From NCBI GenBank assembly GCA_025149285.1, contig CP102274.1:4118001-4182000 (forward strand): DNA of 64,000 nucleotides, written 5' to 3'. This document shows, piece by piece, positions 46,297 to 55,050 of this stretch. This DNA comes from Hungatella hathewayi. Its GTDB lineage: Bacteria > Bacillota > Clostridia > Lachnospirales > Lachnospiraceae. The notes under the pieces were generated by a model, which made no database searches, was not told the DNA's origin, and was given only the letters and a program-made list of their open reading frames with translations. The translations under genes and the position numbers were made by a program. The stretch's first letter is position 1; each line of letters begins with the position of its first letter.

Positions 46297-48171
46297 TTAA
46301 TCCAGTTCCTTTAAGCCGGTATAGAGTTCGTAATACCGTCCCTTCTGAGCCAGCAGATCCTCATGATCGCCCCGCTCGATGATCTCTCCGTTCTCCAGCA
46401 CCATGATTGCGTTGGCGTTGCGCACGGTAGAAAGCCGGTGGGCAATGACAAATGTGGTTCTGTCCGCCATCAGACGGTCCATGCCGTGCTCGATGTGCTT
46501 CTCTGTACGGGTGTCAACGGAGCTGGTCGCTTCATCCAAAATCAGAATCGGAGCCTTGGAAATAGCCGCTCTGGCTATATTTAAAAGCTGTCTCTGACCC
46601 TGGCTTAAATTCGCTCCGTCGCCTTCCAGCACGGTATCGAAGCCGTGCGGCAGACGCATGATAAAGGAGTATGCCGAAGCCGTCTTAGCCGCCTGGATTA
46701 CCTCCTCGTCGGTGGCGTCCAGCCTGCCGTACCGGATATTCTCCATAACCGTCCCCGTAAACAGATGGGTATCCTGAAGAACCATGGCGATATTGTGACG
46801 CAGATTATCGCGGCTGATGTGACGGATATTGATGCCGTCGATGGTAATGGAACCGCTCTGAATATCGTAGAACCGGTTTAACAGGTTGGTAATCGTCGTC
46901 TTACCTGCTCCCGTGGAGCCTACAAAGGCGATCTTCTGGCCCGGCTTCGCATAGAGGCTGATGTCCTTAAGAATCGTCTTATCCGGATTGTAGCCGAAAG
47001 TGACGTTCTTCAGTTCCACATACCCCTTCATCGGATCCAGCACCGCCGCATCGCCGTCATCCACCGGCTCCGGCTCCTCGTCCATAACCGCAAACACACG
47101 CTCCGCACCGGCCAGAGCCGAGAATACGTTGCTGATCTGCATGGAGATCTCGTTGATCGGCCTGGAGAACTGCCTGGAAAAGTTTAAAAATACGGTGAGT
47201 CCGCCGACGTCGAATCCCCTTAAAACACAGAGCAGACCGCCGATTGCCGCTGTCAGCGTATAGTTTAACTGGCTTAAATTACTCATGACCGGCCCCATCA
47301 TGCCGCCGAAGAACTGCGCCTTGATCATGTTGTCCCGCAGGTCCTCATTTAAAATTTCAAACTCTTCTTCCGCAATGTCCTCGTGGCAGAAGACTTTTAC
47401 TACCTTCTGTCCGCTGATCGTCTCCTCGATATAACCGTTGACGGCACCGAGGGAGGTCTGCTGTGCGGAGAAATACTTCTGGCTCTTGCCCGCCACATAA
47501 CCGCCTGCCTTCATCATCAGCGGAATCATAAATACGGTTACCAGCGTCAGCCAGATATTGGTATAAATCATCAGCGCCAGCGTACCGATGATGCTTAAGG
47601 CGCCGGAAAACAACTGTACCAGGGTGCTGCTCAGCATCTGCCCTACGGTATCCACGTCGTTGGTAAAACGGCTCATCAGGTCACCATTATTATTCGTATC
47701 GTAAAAACGTACCGGCAGCTTCTGCATCTTCGTAAAAAGCTCATCTCTGATCTTCTGCAGCGCGTTCTGGGCTACGGTCAGCATGACTCTCGACTGTGCA
47801 TAGTTGGCTGCAACGCCGATCAGATAGATGGCCGCCATAAAGACCAGCGAACCGGCCAGGCCGGAAATGCTTCCCCGGCTTCCGTCCATGGGAGCGATAT
47901 ATTTATTGATAATCGGCCTCAGCATATAGGAACCGGCCAGGGTTGCCACTGTATTGACAATGACACAGAAAAATGCCAGCCCCATGTGAAGCCTGTAGCC
48001 ATTTAAGTAGGACAGCAGGCGTCTGATGGTCTCTTTGCTGTTTTTCGGCATACCGCCCTTCCCGTGCTGTCTGCCGTGTCCCGGGCCGCCCATGGGACCG
48101 CGGCGCTTTGCCGGGGCTGCATTCCTGCCGTAGCGCCGTTTTAAACTCTCTACCCGTTTCTGATTGTCCAT
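46297..48171 (-). CDS. ABC exporter half-transporter, catalytically complete subunit
   Basis: The 624-residue protein has a basic Gly/Arg-rich N-terminus, six membrane helices (about 55-350) and a nucleotide-binding domain with Walker A GSTGAGKTT, signature LSQGQRQ, Walker B ILILDEATSSVD with catalytic Glu, and the H-loop in FVIAHRLST. It pairs with the subunit encoded upstream (its stop overlaps this start by 1 bp), whose NBD lacks those catalytic residues. Such heterodimers (LmrCD/BmrCD type) often export drugs. MarR control fits this. Confidence 0.93.
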   Translation of the reverse strand: MDNQKRVESLKRRYGRNAAPAKRRGPMGGPGHGRQHGKGGMPKNSKETIRRLLSYLNGYRLHMGLAFFCVIVNTVATLAGSYMLRPIINKYIAPMDGSRGSISGLAGSLVFMAAIYLIGVAANYAQSRVMLTVAQNALQKIRDELFTKMQKLPVRFYDTNNNGDLMSRFTNDVDTVGQMLSSTLVQLFSGALSIIGTLALMIYTNIWLTLVTVFMIPLMMKAGGYVAGKSQKYFSAQQTSLGAVNGYIEETISGQKVVKVFCHEDIAEEEFEILNEDLRDNMIKAQFFGGMMGPVMSNLSQLNYTLTAAIGGLLCVLRGFDVGGLTVFLNFSRQFSRPINEISMQISNVFSALAGAERVFAVMDEEPEPVDDGDAAVLDPMKGYVELKNVTFGYNPDKTILKDISLYAKPGQKIAFVGSTGAGKTTITNLLNRFYDIQSGSITIDGINIRHISRDNLRHNIAMVLQDTHLFTGTVMENIRYGRLDATDEEVIQAAKTASAYSFIMRLPHGFDTVLEGDGANLSQGQRQLLNIARAAISKAPILILDEATSSVDTRTEKHIEHGMDRLMADRTTFVIAHRLSTVRNANAIMVLENGEIIERGDHEDLLAQKGRYYELYTGLKELD

Positions 48172-49910
48172 TATGCGCTCGCCTCCTTCTCCCGGTCTCT
48201 CTGTGAATAGTAAATTTCCTGGTAAGCTTCGCAGGTCTTAATCAGTTCTTCGTGGGTTCCCACTCCCACAATCATACCTTCATCCAGAACGATAATCTTA
48301 TCCGCACTCTCCACGGAACCGATTCTCTGGGCGATAATAAACTTTGTCGTTTCTTTTAAGGTAGTCTGGAAGCACTCGCGGATCTTTGCCTCCGTAGCCG
48401 TATCCACTGCTGATGTGCTGTCATCCAGAATCAGGATCTTCGGTTTCTTTAACAGGGCCCGAGCGATACAGAGCCTCTGCTTCTGGCCTCCGGAAACGTT
48501 GACGCCGCCCTGGCCCAAGTCCATCTCATATCCATCCTGAAAAGAGGTGACGAATCCATCCGCCTGGGCGCTCTCGGCAACTGCACGGATCTCCTCCATG
48601 GTCGCATCCTCATTGCCCCACTGCAGGTTTTCAGCAATCGTGCCGGAGAACAGGACATTTTTCTGAAGTACCATGCCGACGCCCTCTCTCAAATTCCGGA
48701 TTGAATAATCCCGGACATCGATGCCATCCACCAGCACCTGGCCGCTGTCCGCGTCATAGAGCCTGGGGATCAGCTGAACGAGTGAGGTCTTTCCGCTTCC
48801 CGTGGAACCGATGATACCGATGGTCTCTCCCGGATTGGCAGTAAAATTAATATGATCCAGCACCAGCTCGTCGGTGTCCTTCGCATACTGGAAACAGACA
48901 TCTCTAAACTCGATCCGTCCCTCTGTGACTACGGCGTCTTTTCTTGCCGCGTGCTCATCCGTCAGATCAATCTCCGTATCCAGGACCTCTCTCACACGCT
49001 TTAACGACGCCATGGCACGGGATGCCTGCAAAAATACCATGGATACCATCATTAAGGACATCAGAATCTGGACAATATAGGTGGTAAACGCGGTCAAATC
49101 GCCTACCGGCATGGAACCGCCGATGATTAAGTTTCCGCCGTACCACACGACGGCCAGCGTCGTAACATTCATGGCCAGCATCATGACAGGCATGGTGGCG
49201 ATTACGATCTTCATGGCCCGCAGGCTGCCTTCCTTTAAGTCTTCGTTGGTACGGCGGAATTTTTCCTCCTCATAATCTTCCCGAACGAAAGACTTGATAA
49301 CCCGTACATTGGTAAGTGCTTCCTGAACTCCTGAGTTTAACCGGTCAATCTTCTTCTGCATTACCTCAAACCGGGGGAATGCGGTTCTTAAGATGACAGC
49401 GATGGCAAGCAGGAGCAGCGGAATCACGACCAGCAGAATCGTCACAAGGCGGCTGTTCATTAAGTACGCCATAATCAGACCGCCGATCAGCATGCCCGGT
49501 GCGCGGAACATCAGACGAAGACTCATCATCAGCACATTCTGGATCTGCTGAATATCGTTGGTCAGCCTGGTCACAAGAGAACCGCTGCTGAAATCATCGA
49601 TGTTCTTAAATGAAAACTGCTGTACCTTGTCAAATACATCTTTTCTTAAATCAGAGCTGAAACAGATGGATGCCTTCGATGAGAAATAGGCCGCTCCAAT
49701 TCCGCCAGCAGCCATAACGAAGGCCGTAACCACCATCACGCCGCCTACGGCGATGATATAGCTGGTATCTCTGTTCGCCACACCATTGTTGATAATCAGT
49801 GACATCAGCTTGGGAAGCATGATCTCACCAAATACTTCTGTCAGCATCAAAAGCGGTGCCAGCAGAAATGCGCCCCAATAGGGCTTTATATATTTCCAGT
49901 ATCGCTTCAC
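48171..49910 (-). CDS. ABC exporter half-transporter, degenerate-site subunit
   Basis: The 579-residue protein has six membrane helices and an NBD with Walker A GSTGSGKTS, signature VSGGQKQR, Walker B ILILDDSTSAVD (catalytic Glu replaced by Asp) and FIIAQRIGSV (switch His replaced by Gln). This is the known pattern of the non-hydrolysing site in heterodimeric exporters. It starts one base before the MarR stop codon region and forms an operon with MarR and the partner subunit. Confidence 0.93.
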   Translation of the reverse strand: MKRYWKYIKPYWGAFLLAPLLMLTEVFGEIMLPKLMSLIINNGVANRDTSYIIAVGGVMVVTAFVMAAGGIGAAYFSSKASICFSSDLRKDVFDKVQQFSFKNIDDFSSGSLVTRLTNDIQQIQNVLMMSLRLMFRAPGMLIGGLIMAYLMNSRLVTILLVVIPLLLLAIAVILRTAFPRFEVMQKKIDRLNSGVQEALTNVRVIKSFVREDYEEEKFRRTNEDLKEGSLRAMKIVIATMPVMMLAMNVTTLAVVWYGGNLIIGGSMPVGDLTAFTTYIVQILMSLMMVSMVFLQASRAMASLKRVREVLDTEIDLTDEHAARKDAVVTEGRIEFRDVCFQYAKDTDELVLDHINFTANPGETIGIIGSTGSGKTSLVQLIPRLYDADSGQVLVDGIDVRDYSIRNLREGVGMVLQKNVLFSGTIAENLQWGNEDATMEEIRAVAESAQADGFVTSFQDGYEMDLGQGGVNVSGGQKQRLCIARALLKKPKILILDDSTSAVDTATEAKIRECFQTTLKETTKFIIAQRIGSVESADKIIVLDEGMIVGVGTHEELIKTCEAYQEIYYSQRDREKEASA

Positions 49911-49911
49911 G

Positions 49912-50415
49912 TTATGAATCCTCCCTTTTTGTCATTGTTTTTGCCGTTATGTCGGACAAATTCGCATAAACGCGCTCCAGATACCCTTCCATGATCTGAA
50001 ACTCTTCCTCTGTAAAGCCGAAAAACATCTGGTTTTCCACGTTTTTAAAGAACTGGCGGCTGTGTTCCACCACATCGCGTCCTTCTTCCGTCAGGCAGAG
50101 CTTATTATAGCGGTTATCCTCCTGATCCACGATCCTCGTGATATAACCGCCCTTCTCCAGTTTTTTCACCGACACCGCGACCGTTGCCGCAGTGACGTTT
50201 AAATACTCCGCCAGCTCCTTCTGAGACGTGTTCGGATGCTCCGCCATTGCTGTCAGAATCTGATGCTGACTTCTGTAGACCCCTGTCTTATTCAGCCGCT
50301 GCTCCAGAATACTCCGATGAAGCTTCATAATCCTGATATACTGCGTCAGCACGCGATGTGCCGGAGATTTCATCCACTCGCTGTCATGACACGGTCCGCT
50401 GCCACAAGATTTCAT
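49912..50415 (-). CDS. MarR-family transcriptional regulator
   Basis: The 167-residue winged-helix protein has recognition region NTSQKELAEYLNVTAATVAV and wing IVDQEDNRYNKLCLTEEGRD. The N-terminus MKSCGSGPCHD holds two Cys that could sense redox or metal, which is speculative. It is the first gene of the exporter operon and probably represses it through the palindrome at 50471-50485. Confidence 0.92.
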   Translation of the reverse strand: MKSCGSGPCHDSEWMKSPAHRVLTQYIRIMKLHRSILEQRLNKTGVYRSQHQILTAMAEHPNTSQKELAEYLNVTAATVAVSVKKLEKGGYITRIVDQEDNRYNKLCLTEEGRDVVEHSRQFFKNVENQMFFGFTEEEFQIMEGYLERVYANLSDITAKTMTKREDS

Positions 50416-50470
50416 TGTTTTCCACCCCTTTCTTCATCATATGGTAAATAATTAGTTATGTGATAGTTAG

Positions 50471-50516
50471 CTAATTAATAATTAGGTATTATACTCTTAC
50501 TCTGTAAAGAATACAA
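50471..50516 (-). promoter_or_regulatory. Promoter and MarR-type operator
   Basis: On the - strand TTGTAT (50516-50511) and TATAAT (50493-50488) are 17 bp apart. The perfect palindrome CTAATTATTAATTAG (50471-50485) follows the -10 box, with a TTAGCTAACTA repeat beside it. Confidence 0.72.
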
Positions 50517-50552
50517 TAGGATAATTATGAAAATTTTGTGAACTGTAAAAAG

Positions 50553-50579
50553 AAAAAAGAGGCCCCCCGGCCCCTCTTT
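50553..50579 (-). terminator. Candidate terminator of the 48-residue ORF
   Basis: On the - strand AGAGGGGCC pairs with GGCC-TCT around GGGG and is followed by TTTTTTC. Confidence 0.6.
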
Positions 50580-50618
50580 GTCATTTCTATATATTATGTA
50601 GAGATTGTAAAGCCGCTG

Positions 50619-50765
50619 TCACATGTCCAGCGTAACCACGGTCCACCTGCTGTTCTGCATTATGAGGAAGCAGGGCCGCTTCATTTTATAGCGATAGTAG
50701 CGCTCCATACAGTTTACAAACAAACGGTATCTCATCAGGCTTGTACAAACAGGATAAATCGTCAT
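50619..50765 (-). CDS. Possible 48-residue protein
   Basis: A short ORF starts ATG 50765 after a strong AGGGAGGAAAAACC ribosome binding site and ends 40 bp before a candidate terminator. The product (MTIYPVCTSLMRYRLFVNCM...) is basic with several Tyr, Arg and Cys and no membrane helix. No family is recognised. Only the good translation and termination signals support it. Confidence 0.4.
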   Translation of the reverse strand: MTIYPVCTSLMRYRLFVNCMERYYRYKMKRPCFLIMQNSRWTVVTLDM

Positions 50766-50818
50766 GGTTTTTCCTCCCTTATCATTCTGTTATAGTTTAT
50801 GCAGGAAATGTGCCTGTT

Positions 50819-50977
50819 ATGACCACTTTTTTCGGTGGATCCTGGCAGCCCCATCTTTTTATTTTGCCTGTTGACTATCTTAATAAAACGCTGAAAGGTA
50901 ATCACGGGAAGTATTTTAAATATTCTTTCATTGCAAACGTGATCCTGTTTCTTATTGCAGGCTTTATATTTTTATAA
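50819..50977 (+). CDS. Possible 52-residue membrane protein or gene fragment
   Basis: The ORF reads MTTFFGGSWQPHLFILPVDY and ends in a hydrophobic helix (ANVILFLIAGFIFL). An AGGAAA lies 12 bp upstream. It may be a short membrane protein or the remaining C-terminus of a decayed gene. It precedes a better supported small membrane protein on the same strand. Confidence 0.35.
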   Translation: MTTFFGGSWQPHLFILPVDYLNKTLKGNHGKYFKYSFIANVILFLIAGFIFL

Positions 50978-51068
50978 ATCGTAATACTTTTGATACTTGT
51001 TTTTCTTTAAGCATTCCTCTACAATGATGCTGTGAACTATATTGTTATCGAAAAGGAGGGCTGCATAG

Positions 51069-51215
51069 ATGAACAGTTTATTTTGGATTATCTACATCAT
51101 AGTTATTATAGCTGTACCTGTTGTCTTTTTTATTCTGGGATATTTCTTAGTGAAAATGGCCGTTAAAAATGGTATTTTAGAAGCCTATAAGGAGATCCAC
51201 AAGGACCAGCCGTAA
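51069..51215 (+). CDS. 48-residue single-pass membrane protein
   Basis: A complete small gene: AAAAGGAGGG lies 8 bp before ATG 51069, and the product begins MNSLFWIIYIIVIIAVPVVF, with one strong helix (about residues 4-30) and the amphipathic tail VKNGILEAYKEIHKDQP. The layout resembles short conserved Firmicute membrane proteins (DUF6019-like, from memory and not verified). A 25-bp perfect hairpin follows. Confidence 0.75.
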   Translation: MNSLFWIIYIIVIIAVPVVFFILGYFLVKMAVKNGILEAYKEIHKDQP

Positions 51216-51226
51216 TAAATAACGCT

Positions 51227-51285
51227 GCTCCCGGGAAGACAGGCTGACTGCCGGTACGAAGCAGTCAGCCTGTCTTCCCGGGAGC
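51227..51285. repeat. 25-bp perfect hairpin
   Basis: Positions 51227-51251 are fully complementary to 51261-51285, with a 9-nt loop. Neither strand has a T run after the stem, so it is not a standard terminator. It separates the small membrane protein from the convergent GNAT gene. Confidence 0.85.
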
Positions 51286-51309
51286 GAAAGAGCAACTCAC
51301 GCTGTTTAT

Positions 51310-51858
51310 CTAACGCCTGATAGACTTCATCATCCAATATGCATCTGCATAAGTACCATCCTGATACTTCATATTGTTTGGTAAGGTTCCAAAAATTTCA
51401 AATCCCATCTTCCTGTAGAGGGATACCGCTCTCTGATTATCAGCTACGACTTCCAGCTCGATCTGCTCCAGGTTATGCTCTCTCGCAATTTCAATGAGTT
51501 TCCCGATCATGGCCTTTCCGATGCCGCGGCCGGTATACTTTTGATACAATGCGATTCCAAGGCTGGCGCGATGCTTAAATCTGGCAGCTCCCATCCCCAT
51601 CAGGGAACAATTACCGGCGTACTCCCCATCTATAAATCCGAGAAGCATGATATTCTGATCTGACTCATTCTGATTACGTATAAAGGTCCGCTCGTCCTCC
51701 AGCGTTAAATCGATCTCTTCCGGTTCTTTTACTAAATATCTGGTTTCACCGCATGTCGTCTTTAAGAAATCCAACAACATTTCAGCATCTTCCTCTTCTG
51801 CATTTCTAAGAAGAAGCTGCGGTCCGCCAAGATCTATGATTTCTTCCTCTGCTCTCAT
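51310..51858 (-). CDS. GNAT-family N-acetyltransferase
   Basis: The 182-residue acetyltransferase has the acetyl-CoA loop YQKYTGRGIGKAMIGKLIEI and the C-terminal LEVVADNQRAVSLYRKMGFE. The RimJ/RimL-like layout suggests it acetylates an amine on a protein or small molecule. I chose ATG 51858, six bases after GAGGG; ATG 51864 touches the ribosome binding site. It is 20 bp after the ACT gene. Confidence 0.88.
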   Translation of the reverse strand: MRAEEEIIDLGGPQLLLRNAEEEDAEMLLDFLKTTCGETRYLVKEPEEIDLTLEDERTFIRNQNESDQNIMLLGFIDGEYAGNCSLMGMGAARFKHRASLGIALYQKYTGRGIGKAMIGKLIEIAREHNLEQIELEVVADNQRAVSLYRKMGFEIFGTLPNNMKYQDGTYADAYWMMKSIRR

Positions 51859-51878
51859 ACACATCCCTCGTATTTTTG

Positions 51879-52283
51879 CTAAACAACGGTAAACCCTTTT
51901 GCCGCCAGACACGCCTCAACCGCCCGGATATCATCCGCATGAAAAATCAGGATCGGTTTATTGGAATCGCGGTTAAATGATAAGTAAACGTAATCCACAT
52001 TGATATTGCTCTCTGAGAGAGCCATTAACAGATGATGAAGATTTCCTACTTCATCCGCCATCTCGACCCCTACCACATCGGTAAGCTTGCACAAATAGTC
52101 CGCTTTTTCCAGTGCCGCCACCGCCTTGTCCGGAGCGGATACAACCATACGGATAATGCCGTACTCTGCGCTGTCATTGGTTACAGAACCAAGGATATTA
52201 ATGTTCTCCTCCTCAAGGATTCCGGTGACATGCTTAAATGTTCCCTTTCTGTTTTCTGCGTAAATCGATAATTGCTTCAGCAT
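51879..52283 (-). CDS. ACT-domain protein (tandem ACT)
   Basis: The 134-residue protein consists of two ACT-like halves (MLKQLSIYAENRKGTFKHVT; then VVGVEMADEVGNLHHLLMAL). It has no catalytic domain. Stand-alone ACT proteins bind amino acids and modulate enzymes or regulators. It lies between the YdbC-like and GNAT genes; its ligand is unknown. Confidence 0.85.
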   Translation of the reverse strand: MLKQLSIYAENRKGTFKHVTGILEEENINILGSVTNDSAEYGIIRMVVSAPDKAVAALEKADYLCKLTDVVGVEMADEVGNLHHLLMALSESNINVDYVYLSFNRDSNKPILIFHADDIRAVEACLAAKGFTVV

Positions 52284-52339
52284 TTTCTTATCCTCCTGAT
52301 TGTTTGCTTTGCCTTGCCGTCCAGGGTATCTCTGTCACT

Positions 52340-52558
52340 TTACAGGATTTCACCCAGAATCTCTTTCAGTTTTTTAATCTCCTCCTCGGACAGAGTCGTT
52401 CCCTTTCCCATCTTTTCGTGTTCCGGCGCCCAGTCACGGATATCATACTTGGGGATCCCGCCGTTCCAGCTGATTAAATTCACTTCTTTTCTCCAGCCTT
52501 TGGCGTTCTCGGACAGCACGCCAAGCTCTTTTAAAATATCATATTTAATATCTGCCAT
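52340..52558 (-). CDS. YdbC/PC4-family nucleic-acid-binding protein
   Basis: The 72-residue protein (MADIKYDILKELGVLSENAK, then KEVNLISWNGGIPKYDIRDW) matches the bacterial PC4-like YdbC family, which binds single-stranded DNA through a curved sheet formed by the dimer. A strong AGAGGAGCAGAG ribosome binding site precedes it. It is in a leftward group with the ACT and GNAT genes. Confidence 0.88.
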   Translation of the reverse strand: MADIKYDILKELGVLSENAKGWRKEVNLISWNGGIPKYDIRDWAPEHEKMGKGTTLSEEEIKKLKEILGEIL

Positions 52559-52615
52559 CCTCTGCTCCTCTTTCTTCTTTTATGAATGCGGCCATACGGC
52601 CAGCCCACTGGCCTT

Positions 52616-52996
52616 TCAGAAGCTCTGCTCCACGCTCTTACGTATTTCATCCGCCGACGGAAGCACCAGATCCTCGTCCATGCCGGCATCTGCCTCCATG
52701 ACCGCTTTATAGTACTGATGAACCGTTTTATTGACGGTTATAATCCGGGATTTGGAGGGCATACGTGTTACCGCTTCATCAAAATTCTGCGACCCGCACG
52801 CCTCCATGGCATCCTTGATCTGCAGATAATACAGAAGCAGATGTTCCCGCTTCTCGCCCGGAATCAGCTCTTCCAGCAGTCTTCCCACCTTGTTTCTGTG
52901 CTTTGCACCGTAACGGAAATAGCGATACAGCGCTTCCTCTTCCCGCTTTCTCTGCTCCTCCCTGCTTTCTATGGTAATTCCCATTAATTTAATCAT
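52616..52996 (-). CDS. Conserved-looking protein of unknown function
   Basis: A 126-residue, mostly helical, charged protein begins MIKLMGITIESREEQRKREE and ends in VLPSADEIRKSVEQSF. ATG 52996 was chosen because GGAGG lies 5 bp upstream; an upstream start at 53104 would run through the ssrA promoter. I see no recognisable domain. It is the first gene of the leftward YdbC-ACT-GNAT group. Confidence 0.7.
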   Translation of the reverse strand: MIKLMGITIESREEQRKREEEALYRYFRYGAKHRNKVGRLLEELIPGEKREHLLLYYLQIKDAMEACGSQNFDEAVTRMPSKSRIITVNKTVHQYYKAVMEADAGMDEDLVLPSADEIRKSVEQSF

Positions 52997-53094
52997 AATC
53001 GCCTCCATATGCTGATCCATAGTCCTGAGTTTAAGGCCGTGTACATTCAGAATATCAGTCTTTTCATAATCTGTCAATTGTAACAGCTTAGCCC

Positions 53095-53123
53095 TTGACA
53101 CCATTCCTGTTTCGTGCTAGTAT
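53095..53123 (+). promoter_or_regulatory. Sigma-A promoter of ssrA
   Basis: TTGACA (53095-53100) and TAGTAT (53118-53123) are 17 bp apart, about 28 bp before the mature 5' end. Confidence 0.88.
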
Positions 53124-53151
53124 AAGGATACCTCAAAAGAGGCACCAGTCC

Positions 53152-53491
53152 GGGGTAGTACTGGTTTCGACAGGGGCCATGCAGCTGGTGAAGCTATCCG
53201 CATGCGATGCGTTAAATGGCAAACTTAAATATAAACGCTAACAATAACGAATTAGCACTGGCAGCTTAATGCTGCTTGTCGGCCTTAGGGCACTCACACC
53301 TTAAGAATCCGGCATCGACGATGTGAGAAACGACTTATGCAAAGCTTTGAGCATATGGGCGTATGATGAAGCTACTGAACTCACCAGGGTGTCAGTTTTC
53401 GGGTGACAGAGGGAATGTAAAACAACTGACTATGATAGTAGAAGAACAGGGAATTGGTTTTTGGACACGGGTTCAAATCCCGTCTACTCCA
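53152..53491 (+). ncRNA. ssrA: Transfer-messenger RNA (tmRNA)
   Basis: The RNA starts GGGGTAGTACTGGTTTCGAC and ends GGGTTCAAATCCCGTCTACTCC-A, so that the GGGGTAG and CTACTCC ends pair as an alanine-type acceptor stem with a T arm. The reading frame encodes the tag ANLNINANNNELALAA followed by TAA at about 53265, ending in the ALAA degron. The terminal CCA is not encoded. It rescues stalled ribosomes. Its partner gene smpB is not nearby. Confidence 0.97.
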
Positions 53492-53506
53492 CTCAGCTTT
53501 TCATAT

Positions 53507-53538
53507 AAAACAGCTCTCCGGTTGGAGAGCTGTTTTTA
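53507..53538 (+). terminator. Terminator of ssrA
   Basis: AAAACAGCTCTCC pairs with GGAGAGCTGTTTTT around a GGTT-type loop and ends in a T run. Confidence 0.92.
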
Positions 53539-53570
53539 TGTCTTTCGATGGGTCTCACGGAAGCCTGCTA

Positions 53571-54962
53571 CTAGAATCCTTTTCCAGCCAGTTCTGAAAC
53601 GATCTGAACGTAGCACTCCACCACATCGAAGCCTTTATAATCTTCCCGTTTTAAATCGATCATATCCCCGTGGGAGATTCCGCGGTGACCGCTGCTGGCA
53701 AACACGGTGCGGAACTCTCCCCAACGGGCGGATTCCGTGCTTACAAGACCGTCATTATCGCCTTCCAGAGGCTTTATGAGACAGTAAGGAATCCACAGCA
53801 GCGGATCGCTGAAACAGTCGCGCATCTTCGAGGCATAGCTCTGGTAGAAGACGCCGGGTACATCGGAAACCGACTCGTTAAACGCCCTGCTGGACGCTGT
53901 GGAAAACTGATGAGTCGCCGTATAAAAATCCGGATTTTTATCCCCAAATCTGGAAAATGTCCGGTCAAAGCATCTGGCGACCAGACGGTAGAGACCTTCC
54001 GGAAGGCGGATGGCGTAATCGACGAACCGGCAGCCGTGATGCGGCGTGCTGACTGTCGTGAGCGACGCCGTGTAAGGCGCCATCCCCAGTTTACTGATAG
54101 CGTAGCGCGCATCCAGTCCCCCCTTGGAGTGTGCGATAATATTGACCTTTTCACAGCCGGTCTCCTCCACCACCTCCAGAATTTTCTTTCGAATGTCCTC
54201 TGCATTACAGGCAATGGTTCCCAGGGCCTCCTGATTGCCATAGTAGACAGACGCCCCATATCGCACCAGTTCACGCGGAATTCTTCCCCAATAGTTAAAG
54301 TAATGAAGATCGCGGAAACCGATACCGTGCACCATGATGAGCGGATACTTCGTCCGGCACAGATCTGATTCCGCACGGGTCGATCTGACCGCTTCTTTAT
54401 AACAGGCATAATCGTACTCTGCCCGCACCAGGCGCATGGCGTGGAGAAGAACCGCCAGATTGACAACCGGAATCCACATGGCCAACAGCATTAAAACCCG
54501 CATCCTCACACGGAGACGCGCCGAGGTAAGATACAGCCTCAGAATTCCATTCCAGAGAAGAACCAGAAGAGCCGCGGCGGCAAATACCGTATTGCCGATC
54601 AGAATTCCCGCCGGCCACCCGGCCGCATCTGCATTGCCGTGAAGCAGACGCGGATAGAGGATCATAATAACCAGACACTGAACCGCGATGCCGTAAATCG
54701 CAGCAAAGCCCAGAGTACGGCCGCCGCGCATGATGACCAGACGCAGGCCAGCGTGGTTTCTGTCGCGGTACGGCCTGATATTAAAGTATAACCAGCAAAT
54801 GCTTAAGAGGATGGCCCCCATTACAGCCGCAGCAGGCTGTGCCGGAACCGTTTCTTCCAGGAGGCGTCCGGTAAACATGCCGTAAACCAGCAGAGGAAGA
54901 TTCGATACCGTCGCGATCATCACTCCCAGATACAGCCTCTTTAACACTTTTTTCGCCTTCAC
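53571..54962 (-). CDS. Membrane protein with lipase-like alpha/beta-hydrolase domain
   Basis: The protein of about 463 residues has an N-terminal half with five or so membrane helices (about 10-185) and a C-terminal hydrolase domain. The oxyanion region is YPLIMVHGIGFRD, the nucleophile elbow is IIAHSKGGLDARYA, TTVSTPHHGCRFVDYA follows, and the catalytic His is probably in SSGHRGISHGDMID. It looks like a triacylglycerol-lipase or phospholipase-type esterase tethered to the membrane. The start is uncertain: GTG 54962 has GGGAGG upstream, while ATG 55007 adds 15 basic residues. Confidence 0.8.
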   Translation of the reverse strand: MKAKKVLKRLYLGVMIATVSNLPLLVYGMFTGRLLEETVPAQPAAAVMGAILLSICWLYFNIRPYRDRNHAGLRLVIMRGGRTLGFAAIYGIAVQCLVIMILYPRLLHGNADAAGWPAGILIGNTVFAAAALLVLLWNGILRLYLTSARLRVRMRVLMLLAMWIPVVNLAVLLHAMRLVRAEYDYACYKEAVRSTRAESDLCRTKYPLIMVHGIGFRDLHYFNYWGRIPRELVRYGASVYYGNQEALGTIACNAEDIRKKILEVVEETGCEKVNIIAHSKGGLDARYAISKLGMAPYTASLTTVSTPHHGCRFVDYAIRLPEGLYRLVARCFDRTFSRFGDKNPDFYTATHQFSTASSRAFNESVSDVPGVFYQSYASKMRDCFSDPLLWIPYCLIKPLEGDNDGLVSTESARWGEFRTVFASSGHRGISHGDMIDLKREDYKGFDVVECYVQIVSELAGKGF

Positions 54963-55050
54963 GAGTTTCCCGCCCTCCCTTTTCTTTCGTTTTCTATCCC
55001 AATCCATTCACCGTATTCACAGGCTGCCCGAAAGCACGTTCAGACACACG

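Noticed and set aside
50538..50795. 85-codon + strand ORF
   Set aside because: It begins within a terminator and is antisense to a short ORF with better translation signals.
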